Virus record (IMG/VR): IMGVR_UViG_3300027973_001702 | Location: 1 to 24,507 of that record | DNA: 24,507 bases | Origin: a virus | Reading direction: 5' to 3' (one strand) | Shown: positions 6,593 to 12,024 of the stretch, piece after piece | How positions within the stretch are numbered: position 1 is the stretch's first letter | How the letters are laid out: the number at the start of each line of letters is the position of its first letter | Notes under the pieces: model-generated | Seen by the model: only the letters and a program-made list of their open reading frames with translations | Database searches by the model: none | What the model was told of the DNA's origin: nothing | Program-made: the position numbers and the translations under genes

Positions 6593-6981
6593 TCTGTCAT
6601 TCCTTTACGTCTAGCTCTAGCAATTCTTGAACGCTTAGCATTGGCTGCACGACAGTCCGCGCATCTGCAGCCCTCTTTGTACTTTGCATAAACTCCATGA
6701 GGATTATCTACATGTCGTTCTTTCATGGTTTTTTCCTTGTGGCAAACATAGCATAGTACCTGACAGTTAGACAACTCTTTTGCTTGTATCTCAGGAGTAC
6801 GCGACCATATTCTAGTTGGATTCATAGTCTTTAGCTGACCGTCTATATGGTCTACTTCTAGTCTGTCGGCAGACCCACAGTTCTCGCAGCAGCCACCACG
6901 AGAGTCTATAAAGGCATTACGGTTAGCTTTACGCCACTCAACCTGGAATTTACGTTGCTTATCTTTATTCTTATAGGGCAT
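6589..6981 (-). CDS. HNH endonuclease
   Basis: 130 residues from the ATG at 6981, preceded by AAGAAGAGAACG and overlapping the upstream gene by 11 bp; a longer frame to 7026 is less likely. CENC (32-35) and the CYVC pair (77-80) form the zinc site. DH at 44-45, N72 and H81 are the HNH residues (LEVDHIDG ... LSNCQVLCYVCH). A second Cys cluster, GCRCADCRAANAK (104-116), follows after HGVYAKYK. The enzyme could be a homing nuclease or a packaging/host-DNA nuclease. No intron or terminase neighbour is visible in the window. Confidence 0.88.
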   Translation of the reverse strand: MPYKNKDKQRKFQVEWRKANRNAFIDSRGGCCENCGSADRLEVDHIDGQLKTMNPTRIWSRTPEIQAKELSNCQVLCYVCHKEKTMKERHVDNPHGVYAKYKEGCRCADCRAANAKRSRIARARRKGMTE

Positions 6982-7315
6982 CGTTCTCTTCTTTTTTAAT
7001 AGCTTTCTTTTTGTCTTTATAGTCAATAGCTAAATTCTGGTAAGTTTGATTCTTGTAGTGGACACGCTTTATCATATCTAAGCTGCAGCTTCTAAAAGCA
7101 TCTGAACCTCTAGGTCCACCAATAACATCTACCCACTCAATGCCCTTTTCAGTCTTTACGTACTTAACAAAGCGATAACGCCCAGTCCACCCAGTAATCT
7201 TTAGTTCCGTCCCCGGTTTGACATGACGTCCATTAATTTGCATCTCAGTCTGGATTTCCCACAAAGCATTAGGCTTAGGTCCTTCATCCACGACGACCTT
7301 TTTACGACGGCCCAT
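6971..7315 (-). CDS. Conserved phage hypothetical protein
   Basis: 114 residues starting at ATG 7315, with AAGGAGG 6 bases upstream and a 14-bp overlap with the recombinase gene. The N terminus is basic (MGRRKKVVVDEG). The core runs WEIQTEMQINGRHVKPGTE, then KITGWTGRYRFVKYV, EWVDVIGGPRG and a basic tail ending in acidic residues. Several beta strands and conserved aromatics suggest a small beta-barrel such as an SH3-like or KOW-like nucleic-acid-binding fold. I recall similar proteins in actinophages without known function. Confidence 0.75.
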   Translation of the reverse strand: MGRRKKVVVDEGPKPNALWEIQTEMQINGRHVKPGTELKITGWTGRYRFVKYVKTEKGIEWVDVIGGPRGSDAFRSCSLDMIKRVHYKNQTYQNLAIDYKDKKKAIKKEENDAL

Positions 7316-7997
7316 CTTCTGCCTCCTTTTCATCAATAGTTGCGTCTACGATATTCTTTACGGTCGAAGCATACCATACTCTGCCATTCTGTGTAGGAAC
7401 CCCGTCTCGGTTCAAACCCTCGGCAATAAGACGATAGCTGCGTCCATTACTTCTTTGTATCATAATACGCTCTTTAATGTCAAGAGGAGTTTTATTTTTA
7501 GGTCCCATGTCTACACCCCAGACAACACCGCGCTCGCGGCGGTCTTTATGTACGTCTTTCTGGCGAGCAGAGATGATTCCTCGTTCCATTTCCGCGAGCG
7601 CAGACATAATCGTCACAACAAAGCGCCCCTGGTAAGTAGAAGTGTCTAGGTTCAGGTCCAGCATGATCAGTCGCCAACCTTGCTTATTAGCCATGTCCAC
7701 GATATCTAGGAAGTCGGTAGTCGACCTAGCAAGTCTGTCGATTCTAGTAACAATAAGGGCGTTTGCTTCTTTGCGTTCCAGCCTACCCAAAGCACCCACC
7801 AAAGCAGGTCTACCTTTTACGTTTTTACCAGAACGGCCTTCTTCGCGCACAACCTCATATGAAGTGAATCCATGAAACTCGGCAGCGTTAATTAATGACC
7901 TCTCCTGAACGTCCAGAGACACCCCATCATTTACCTGCATCTGCGTAGAGACGCGGGCATAGAGTAGAGCTTTTCCAGGATCAATAGGTGCGTCCAT
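7302..7997 (-). CDS. Serine recombinase (resolvase/invertase family)
   Basis: 231 residues. LLYARVST places the nucleophile at Ser17. RSGKNVKGRPALVGAL, IVTRIDRLARSTTDF and SALAEMERGIISARQKD are the catalytic-core and E-helix motifs of serine recombinases. The C-terminal part (RSYRLIAEGLNRDGVPTQNG) is the start of a Recombinase-type helix-turn-helix. The protein is longer than a resolvase (about 185) but lacks the zinc ribbon and coiled coil of large integrases, so it may be a resolvase/invertase or a shortened integrase. The gene starts 4 bp after the zinc protein. It could resolve multimers, invert a host-range segment or drive lysogeny; no paired attachment sites were recognised. Confidence 0.92.
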   Translation of the reverse strand: MDAPIDPGKALLYARVSTQMQVNDGVSLDVQERSLINAAEFHGFTSYEVVREEGRSGKNVKGRPALVGALGRLERKEANALIVTRIDRLARSTTDFLDIVDMANKQGWRLIMLDLNLDTSTYQGRFVVTIMSALAEMERGIISARQKDVHKDRRERGVVWGVDMGPKNKTPLDIKERIMIQRSNGRSYRLIAEGLNRDGVPTQNGRVWYASTVKNIVDATIDEKEAEDGPS

Positions 7998-8001
7998 TAT
8001 T

Positions 8002-8520
8002 TTAGACCTTGTCTAGGCAGCTCTTACAGATAGAACCCATGAACTGGATATTTACGATAGGCATGACAAACTCGTAGAATTCGCCGCTTTCGTTGGTTGT
8101 GTGGCAACGGTCACAGAGTTCCTCACCACTACTGACATCTTTATTACCCTGCTCGACAGCGCACTCCATGCAGTAAAGAGTATTTGGCTGAGCAAGCATT
8201 CCAATCCAGATAGTTGGATTCATCGGATCAATGTGGCTACAGCGGTCCGGGGCAGGGACTTCTTCTCCCGCAGCCACCTTCTCTTCGAGGGTTGTCAGCC
8301 AGGTCCACTCTTCTAGGAGGTAGCCTTTTATTAAATTAGTTCGGCTATGGTCCATATCTACTTTAGAGTAGTCCAAGCTATCAGTTAGGACGTTCATTAA
8401 GTTATGGTGCACACCTCTGGCATGCTCACCGGCAGCCTCTATCTGCTCGGTAAAGTGCGCTTCTTTGATTGCGTTAATCTGGTCGTCATTTTCCATAATA
8501 GGTTCTTTCATTGTCGTCAT
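8002..8520 (-). CDS. Cysteine-rich (CxxC) protein of unknown function
   Basis: About 172 residues from ATG 8520; a TTG at 8550 is unlikely, and ATGs at 8511 and 8496 are also possible. The first half is helical and acidic. The second half has CSHID, YCMEC, LCDRC and ICKSC, four Cys/His pairs spaced like two treble-clef or zinc-ribbon units. Such proteins often bind nucleic acid. It sits between the palindromic element at 8576-8598 and the recombinase, so it may be part of a recombination or regulation unit. No family recognised. Confidence 0.7.
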   Translation of the reverse strand: MTTMKEPIMENDDQINAIKEAHFTEQIEAAGEHARGVHHNLMNVLTDSLDYSKVDMDHSRTNLIKGYLLEEWTWLTTLEEKVAAGEEVPAPDRCSHIDPMNPTIWIGMLAQPNTLYCMECAVEQGNKDVSSGEELCDRCHTTNESGEFYEFVMPIVNIQFMGSICKSCLDKV

Positions 8521-8575
8521 TGGTGAGCTTCTATAGTCTATAGTATACAAACTTAATCACATCTTTATACAGCGT

Positions 8576-8598
8576 TTATACAAAATAGTTTTGTACAA
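8576..8598. promoter_or_regulatory. Operator-like palindrome
   Basis: TTATACAAAA, a 3-base spacer and TTTTGTACAA form a 10+3+10 inverted repeat with one T/C difference. It lies in the only gap between the two-HTH gene and the zinc-protein/recombinase genes, with TATACT and TATAGA promoter-like hexamers between it and the next start. It looks like a binding site for a dimeric repressor, the HTH protein at 8618-9082 being the obvious candidate. Confidence 0.5.
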
Positions 8599-8617
8599 TA
8601 ACTCTCTAACCCGTTGT

Positions 8618-9082
8618 CTATCTAAGTCTCTCGGGTAGGCTGCTTCTTAATTTATCAATCTTGAACTCTATCTCAGAGATTTCTTTGATTTCTGCAAGGC
8701 ATATTAGCGAATGAAATACCTTTGATTTTCGTCCTCGGGGTGAAAGTACTTTGGTTGTTTTTACCGAATACTTCCTGGTCAAATATCTAATTCGCCCCTC
8801 AGGCAGACCCACTAGGATCGATGCTCTGCGGATTGACACATATTCCTCTTCTTCAACAAATACCGAAGTCGCCCCAAGATAGGTGCCATAATCTTTGCGA
8901 GGCTCTTTATTTTGAAAGTAACTAACTACTTCATTCTTATCAAGCATGTAGATAGCTCCTGAAGAAGCTGGTAGCCCAGTTGGATACTTAGTAAATATAC
9001 CTTTGACATTGGCTAAGTAATATATCATAGACGGGGTCTTACTTACAATAGTTGCCACGTTACGTACTGTTATTAGTTCCAT
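8618..9082 (-). CDS. DNA-binding protein with two MerR/excisionase-like HTH domains
   Basis: 154 residues. Residues 1-55 (ITVRNVATIVSKTPSMIYYL ... IYMLDKNEVVSYF) and 80-135 (YVSIRRASILVGLPEGRIRY ... KVFHSLICLAEI) each show the helix-turn-helix plus wing pattern of MerR-like/HTH_17 excisionase-type proteins. Tandem modules fit a recombination directionality factor or a repressor. The ATG at 9082 has no ribosome site; TATGCT ends 6 bases before it with TTGCGT 17 bp further up, suggesting a leaderless transcript that starts just after the RNA-operon terminator. It is read toward the recombinase gene, which it may control. Confidence 0.7.
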   Translation of the reverse strand: MELITVRNVATIVSKTPSMIYYLANVKGIFTKYPTGLPASSGAIYMLDKNEVVSYFQNKEPRKDYGTYLGATSVFVEEEEYVSIRRASILVGLPEGRIRYLTRKYSVKTTKVLSPRGRKSKVFHSLICLAEIKEISEIEFKIDKLRSSLPERLR

Positions 9083-9088
9083 ACTTAA

Positions 9089-9117
9089 AGCATAAAGAAA
9101 AAAGGGCTCAAACGCAA
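9089..9117 (-). promoter_or_regulatory. Possible leaderless promoter of the two-HTH gene
   Basis: TTGCGT (9117-9112) and TATGCT (9094-9089) are separated by 17 bp; the ATG begins 6 bases after the second hexamer. The -35-like box overlaps the terminator hairpin loop and stem. The match to consensus is modest (3/6 and 4/6). Confidence 0.3.
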
Positions 9118-9126
9118 GTTTGAACC
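9098..9126 (-). terminator. Rho-independent terminator of the tRNA/tmRNA operon
   Basis: On the minus strand GGTTCAAAC, loop TTGC and GTTTGAGCC form a 9-bp stem with one G-T pair, followed by C and six T. This is a textbook intrinsic terminator. It closes the RNA operon before the separately started two-HTH gene. Confidence 0.88.
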
Positions 9127-9409
9127 AGTCGCGAGCTACGCAGGTCTTGAACCTGCCCTGTCAGAGAACCCGAAGGTACTTCTTACGAAGCCTGACAAGC
9201 ATCCCCATTTAGCTCCACTGGAACCCTATGACCCATCATCCAGCGATATGCGACTTCCCAAATAGTTCGTTTGCAACCGAGATCTATTCAGTACATCAAT
9301 GGCAACTAACATTTCTGCCAGCCCCATGGTCTCTCCATTATTCATAGTTGAGAGGGTGCCCCATATGCAAATGGAACCTAGACCGCTTTACGCTTCTCTG
9401 TCTAGAGCG
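9127..9409 (-). ncRNA. Unexplained structured RNA region, tRNA-like at its 3' end
   Basis: The 283 bp between tRNA-Asn and the terminator are dense with hairpins on the minus strand. Stem 9210-9215/9133-9138 (GAGCTA/TAGCTC) encloses a three-way junction made of 9192-9198/9158-9164, a CTTC-GTAA-GAAG hairpin (9179-9190) and an ACC-TTCG-GGT hairpin (9168-9177). It also encloses GCAGG-TTCAAGA-CCTGC, a perfect tRNA T arm (9140-9156). A 7-bp hairpin (9216-9245) abuts the outer stem. Further stems lie at 9300-9320, 9330-9355 and 9378-9405. No D arm or anticodon arm can be fitted, so it is not a normal tRNA. Candidates include a GOLLD-like phage RNA, an intron remnant or a tRNA mimic. Confidence 0.5.
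9226..9345 (-). CDS. Possible 39-residue peptide inside the structured region
   Basis: ATG at 9345 to TAG at 9226 gives a peptide beginning MNNGETMGLAEMLVAIDVLN and ending LDDGS. Amino-acid composition is reasonable, but no ribosome site lies at the right distance and the frame crosses several RNA hairpins. An open frame of this length can arise by chance. Kept as a low-confidence alternative to the noncoding reading. Confidence 0.2.
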   Translation of the reverse strand: MNNGETMGLAEMLVAIDVLNRSRLQTNYLGSRISLDDGS

Positions 9410-9482
9410 CTGACCACTTTGGAGTCGAACCAAAAACCTATCGGTTAACAGCCGATTGCTCTGCCTATTGAGCTAGTGATCA
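9410..9482 (-). tRNA. tRNA-Asn (anticodon GTT)
   Basis: A 73-nt cloverleaf: acceptor TGATCAC/GTGGTCA (7 bp with one T-G pair), D stem GCTC/GAGC, anticodon stem ATCGG/CCGAT with loop CTGTTAA giving GTT, T arm TTTGG-TTCGACT-CCAAA and discriminator G. CCA is not encoded. It lies 71 bp downstream of the tmRNA within one operon and reads AAC codons, which are frequent in the structural genes here. Confidence 0.95.
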
Positions 9483-9486
9483 ATAT

Positions 9487-9551
9487 AAAAGGTCACAGGA
9501 AACCCTGCCAAACGAGGAGCTTCGGTGGCCACCGTACACTCCCGACCTTTT
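9487..9551 (-). ncRNA. Small three-way-junction RNA of unknown type between tmRNA and tRNA-Asn
   Basis: A perfect 8-bp stem AAAAGGTC/GACCTTTT (9544-9551 with 9487-9494) closes a 65-nt element. Inside, GGAG/CTCC encloses a CGGT-GGCC-ACCG hairpin, and CAGG-GTTT-CCTG forms a second arm. It is tRNA-sized, but no T-loop or anticodon loop can be fitted. It directly abuts the tmRNA 3' end and may be a processing signal, a decayed tRNA or a separate small RNA. Confidence 0.45.
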
Positions 9552-9553
9552 AG

Positions 9554-9869
9554 TGGAGATGCGGGGAATCGAACCCCGGTCCAGTTAAGGATCTATTGTT
9601 CTTCTACAAGCTTAGGTTTTACCAACCACGGTACTACGAAGGCGGGATCTTAAGGTCTCCTGCTGCAACCTTTTGGTTTGTCCTATTTATTTAAAGCCTG
9701 GATGCCCACATAGGACTTGTGCTTTTCCAGGGGTTCTAACTACCTATCAGGCAGCTAGAGCGAATGCAGAACGTGATTCAGCATTTATTTTGTTTAGCGG
9801 TTTTACGAGACTCCGCCATCTCGGCTTGCTTCACCAACTTCAGAATAACTGTCGAAACCAGTCATCCCC
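9554..9869 (-). ncRNA. ssrA: Transfer-messenger RNA (tmRNA)
   Basis: The RNA starts GGGGATGACTGGTTTCGACA, a classic tmRNA 5' end, and finishes with the T arm CGGGG-TTCGATT-CCCCG and CATCTCC, which pairs with GGGGATG to rebuild the alanyl acceptor stem. The tag frame follows AAATAAAT at 9782-9747: GCT GAA TCA CGT TCT GCA TTC GCT CTA GCT GCC, then TGA TAG, encoding AESRSAFALAA. The ALAA ending is the protease degron, and the resume context resembles that of mycobacterial tmRNA. At about 316 nt it is shorter than typical cellular tmRNA. It releases stalled ribosomes and tags unfinished proteins. CCA is not encoded. Confidence 0.93.
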
Positions 9870-9909
9870 TTGTTTGTCACTATTTAGTTGTAAGTACATT
9901 GTATCAGAT

Positions 9910-10656
9910 CTAGACCTTTTTTAGCAAATCTAATATTACTTCCAGAGTTTGCCAAGGGGTTTTCACTTCTATACATCTAACTCCAGTCTGTAGCACCGGA
10001 AAGTCATTACCGTCTTTATCAAATCTATCACCAACAAAAACTACTTCCTTAGTATTAAGAGAGTTTAGTCTGATAAGTTCTAATATCGCAAAACTTTTGT
10101 CAATACCTTTTTTTGTTATATCTACGCTAGTGGACCCACCGGCTCTAACTTCAAACTCAGGCAAGTATCCAGAAATCTTGGATTTAAGTTTTTTCTTCTT
10201 ATCACCATTTTTATCCCAGGAATCCTTAAGATACCCGGGAGCTCTTTGGCCTAACCCAGAAAAGGTAACCTGAGCACCTCTATTGTCAATGGTTTTGCCA
10301 TAGCTTTCTGTAGGCCAGTAACCAAGTAAGATAGCCGAAGCTTTTACAACTCTCTTAATCTTTTTAATCTCACGTCTTTTTAGTTTTAGTGAGTAAATAG
10401 GCTTCCAACTAAATAACCCAAACTTTAGATACGCGGCTCCACTAGTTGGCATGATAGATAAGTTTTTTAGATTAGCCCCCTTAGGCAGCCTTTTCACCAC
10501 CTGAGAAATAACCTGCTTTTTGGTGCCACCAGTAACTACGCATACCTGAGCTTTAGATAGAAGCTCGCTCAATAAGTATGCCATCTCCAAAGAGATAAAA
10601 CCCTTGCTAGGTGCAAGGGTTCCATCCAAATCAAAAGCTACAAGTTTTACAGACAT
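9910..10656 (-). CDS. Phosphomannomutase-like HAD-IIB phosphotransferase
   Basis: 248 residues, the length of eukaryotic-type phosphomannomutases. D9-x-D11-G-T (FDLDGTLAPS) is HAD motif I. VVTGGT is motif II. The cap holds DNRGAQVTFSGLGQRAP (124-140), like the PMM substrate loop. GGSTSVDITKKGIDK (173-187) supplies the motif III lysine, and GDRFDKDGND (209-218) is the motif IV metal site. It probably interconverts mannose-6-phosphate and mannose-1-phosphate or dephosphorylates a related sugar phosphate. The ATG overlaps the previous stop by one base, with AAGGA upstream. It matches the mannose-6-phosphate-isomerase cupin at 4464-4865. Confidence 0.85.
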   Translation of the reverse strand: MSVKLVAFDLDGTLAPSKGFISLEMAYLLSELLSKAQVCVVTGGTKKQVISQVVKRLPKGANLKNLSIMPTSGAAYLKFGLFSWKPIYSLKLKRREIKKIKRVVKASAILLGYWPTESYGKTIDNRGAQVTFSGLGQRAPGYLKDSWDKNGDKKKKLKSKISGYLPEFEVRAGGSTSVDITKKGIDKSFAILELIRLNSLNTKEVVFVGDRFDKDGNDFPVLQTGVRCIEVKTPWQTLEVILDLLKKV

Positions 10657-10799
10657 TAGTCCTTCTTTGTAACCAAACGACGCTTGATTGCATCAAAGAC
10701 CTTTGGACGCTTCTTATACGCCTTCTTCTTCATGCTTACTCGATCGTCGTTAGCTCCCTTAGCTGCAGGCTTATTGCCTCCACCATTTCCTTTTGCCAT
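10656..10799 (-). CDS. Small basic protein
   Basis: 47 residues from ATG 10799 with a perfect AAGGAG site 5 bases upstream. The N terminus is Gly/Ala-rich and flexible (MAKGNGGGNKPAAKGAND); the rest is strongly basic (VSMKKKAYKKRPKVFDAIKR), consistent with binding DNA or RNA. The TAA overlaps the next ATG by one base. No family recognised. Confidence 0.75.
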   Translation of the reverse strand: MAKGNGGGNKPAAKGANDDRVSMKKKAYKKRPKVFDAIKRRLVTKKD

Positions 10800-10827
10800 G
10801 ATTCTCCTTTTTAGTTGGACGTACTAA

Positions 10828-11061
10828 TTATACGTCTAGTCCGCGATTAGTTGCACGCCAAACTGATGGCGAGTGGTTTTCTTCCACTCCACGCTTGTGT
10901 TCAAAGTCTTCATATAGACGAATAATGTGGATGCAGGGATCACCTTCTTCAAACTCTAGGTCCTCAGCTTCACTGGTTGGTAGCCCATCATGCGTATAGC
11001 AGACCGAGGGACCAGCCCAACTATTATTTATGCCAACTTGTAGCCATTCTTCAAAAGTCAT
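10828..11061 (-). CDS. Conserved phage hypothetical protein
   Basis: 77 residues, acidic. It opens MTFEEWLQVGINNSWAGPSV and contains a CIHIIRLYEDFEHKRG segment followed by HSPSVWRATNRGL. I recall similar small proteins with HSPSVWRA-type endings in actinophage genomes; none has a known function. The ATG is preceded by AGGAGATATAA. A perfect palindrome sits 14 bp upstream of the start, and a hairpin terminator separates it from the holin, so it begins a new transcription unit that continues into the small basic protein and the HAD enzyme. Confidence 0.75.
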   Translation of the reverse strand: MTFEEWLQVGINNSWAGPSVCYTHDGLPTSEAEDLEFEEGDPCIHIIRLYEDFEHKRGVEENHSPSVWRATNRGLDV

Positions 11062-11074
11062 TTATATCTCCTAA

Positions 11075-11092
11075 ACTGTATAGATATACAGT
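11075..11092. promoter_or_regulatory. Perfect 8+2+8 palindromic operator
   Basis: ACTGTATA-GA-TATACAGT is a perfect inverted repeat just upstream of the ribosome site of the gene at 10828-11061 and overlaps TATACA/TATATC promoter-like hexamers on the minus strand. This layout fits a repressor-controlled promoter. It shares the TATACA/TGTATA half-site flavour with the element at 8576-8598 but is not identical. Confidence 0.6.
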
Positions 11093-11117
11093 ATCAGAGA
11101 TATGCTCCAGATGCAAC

Positions 11118-11145
11118 AAATCCCCCCGATTTCTCAGAGGGACTT
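11118..11145 (-). terminator. Hairpin terminator after the holin gene (possibly bidirectional)
   Basis: AAGTCCCTCTGA-GAAA-TCGGGGGGATTT forms a 12-bp stem with three G-T pairs and a GNRA loop on the minus strand, followed by GTTGC, a weak U tract. On the plus strand the same hairpin is followed by a run of eight T after a G, so it could stop transcripts coming from either side. It lies 13 bp beyond the holin stop codon. Confidence 0.6.
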
Positions 11146-11157
11146 GTTTTTTTAGGT

Positions 11158-11424
11158 TTAGAGTCCTGATTCCTTCTTGCCACGAGCAACTTCTGCTTCA
11201 GCAGAAGAGGCAAACGCAATGTTGATTTCCTGCTCGTCAAGAATTCCGTCTACAACGTACGCACGTGCTAGGGATTCGGCAACTTCCATGACACCAACAA
11301 AAGCGGCTACAAGAGCTGACTGCCAGAGCTCTACTCCAGCGATTGAACCAGCGGCTAGGACACCGCTGACCTTAAGGATAACTAAAGCGATTGTACGCTT
11401 AAGAATCATTTTTAATACATTCAT
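11158..11424 (-). CDS. Putative holin
   Basis: 88 residues. Two hydrophobic helices (about 10-27 and 33-50) include SGVLAAGSIAGVELWQSALV and AAFVGVMEVAESLARAYV, followed by DGILDEQEINIAF, a pattern seen in actinobacteriophage holins. A charged C-terminal tail follows. Holins form membrane holes that time lysis. No endolysin is next to it in this window. The ATG has GGGAGAAATT upstream and makes a 4-bp overlap with a 12-codon leader ORF. Confidence 0.78.
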   Translation of the reverse strand: MNVLKMILKRTIALVILKVSGVLAAGSIAGVELWQSALVAAFVGVMEVAESLARAYVVDGILDEQEINIAFASSAEAEVARGKKESGL

Positions 11425-11459
11425 AATTTCTCCCAGGAGGATAGTAGGGTGTAAGACAT
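11421..11459 (-). CDS. 12-residue leader peptide before the holin gene
   Basis: ATG at 11459 with GGGAGAGAG immediately upstream encodes MSYTLLSSWEKL and stops in an ATGA overlap with the holin ATG. A well-placed ribosome site plus a coupling overlap suggests a translated leader that delivers ribosomes to the holin start or tunes its timing. It is very short, so chance cannot be excluded. Confidence 0.4.
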   Translation of the reverse strand: MSYTLLSSWEKL

Positions 11460-11495
11460 CTCTCTCCCAAGAGCTTAATACTATTTTATCGTATT

Positions 11496-11810
11496 TTAGC
11501 GGTTGCGTCTTGGAGGAAGCCCGATATTGACGGGAATACCTCTACGTATCGCTTTTCTTTGGTATTCAGTAGTCCCACCCCAAATACCCAGTAGATCCGA
11601 GTTTTTTAGGGCATACTCTAGGCAACGCACCTGGTAGGGGCATTCCGAGCATGTCACCTTGGCCTCACGTTCCATAGAATATGTGCCACGTCTGCCAATA
11701 TTTCCATCAGGAACATCATCAGAGAAAAAGGCGTCAGGGTAGCTAGAAGCACATGGTGGTTCTCCATGTTCCATAAAGTTGGGATAATCGGAAGGGAAGA
11801 ACTCCATCAT
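11496..11810 (-). CDS. WhiB-family iron-sulfur transcription regulator
   Basis: About 104 residues from ATG 11810, with GAGAGA 9 bases upstream; the frame also allows a TTG at 11837. Four cysteines fit the WhiB [4Fe-4S] site: C20, then C54-x2-C57-x5-C63 (CSECPYQVRC). GIWGGTTEYQRKAIRRG (75-91) is the G-[IV]-W-G-G turn followed by the basic C-terminal region. WhiB proteins bind the principal sigma factor and are found only in actinobacteria and their phages, so this gene is the best host indicator in the window. In phages they can alter host transcription or block superinfection. Confidence 0.95.
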   Translation of the reverse strand: MMEFFPSDYPNFMEHGEPPCASSYPDAFFSDDVPDGNIGRRGTYSMEREAKVTCSECPYQVRCLEYALKNSDLLGIWGGTTEYQRKAIRRGIPVNIGLPPRRNR

Positions 11811-11827
11811 GTATTTGATTCTCTCTA

Positions 11828-12022
11828 TTAACGCCAACTCTGGCTAGTGCTAAAGCCCTGACCTTTAAAGTTAATAGGCGGTGCGGTGAACACTCTAATT
11901 AGTTTACCTTCACAACCCTCTTCAACGCAAGTCTGAGTTTCAGGCTCTTCTTCAGTAATAGAGCGAGTCATCTGATGCTCATGCTCAGGGTTTTCAGAGC
12001 ATTTATAGGGGTATGTAGGCAT
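11828..12022 (-). CDS. FmdB-like zinc-ribbon protein
   Basis: 64 residues. MPTYPYKCSE and the second half (TCVEEGCEGKLIRVFTAPPI, then FKGQGF) follow the FmdB/CxxC regulatory-protein family closely. The second knuckle is C32-x4-C37, while the first has only C8 followed by ENPEHEHQM, so the usual C-x2-C is replaced, possibly with histidines as ligands. FmdB proteins are small regulators of unclear mechanism. The stop is 2 bp after the NrdH-like gene's side of the operon, and the gene runs directly toward whiB. Confidence 0.82.
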   Translation of the reverse strand: MPTYPYKCSENPEHEHQMTRSITEEEPETQTCVEEGCEGKLIRVFTAPPINFKGQGFSTSQSWR

Positions 12023-12024
12023 GA

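Noticed and set aside
7302-7997. Large serine integrase
   Set aside because: The protein stops soon after the first HTH and lacks the zinc ribbon and coiled coil of that class.
9133-9215. tRNA with a long variable arm (Ser/Leu type)
   Set aside because: Acceptor-like and T arms are present, but no D arm or anticodon stem-loop can be formed; the middle instead makes a GTAA and TTCG three-way junction.
9673-9924. 83-codon plus-strand frame
   Set aside because: It is antisense to the tmRNA, whose ends and tag are clear.
2851-11740. Frequent GCGTC/GACGC pentamers as a possible packaging or recognition motif
   Set aside because: Most are Asp-Ala codon pairs in genes and a rough expectation for this base composition gives a similar count.
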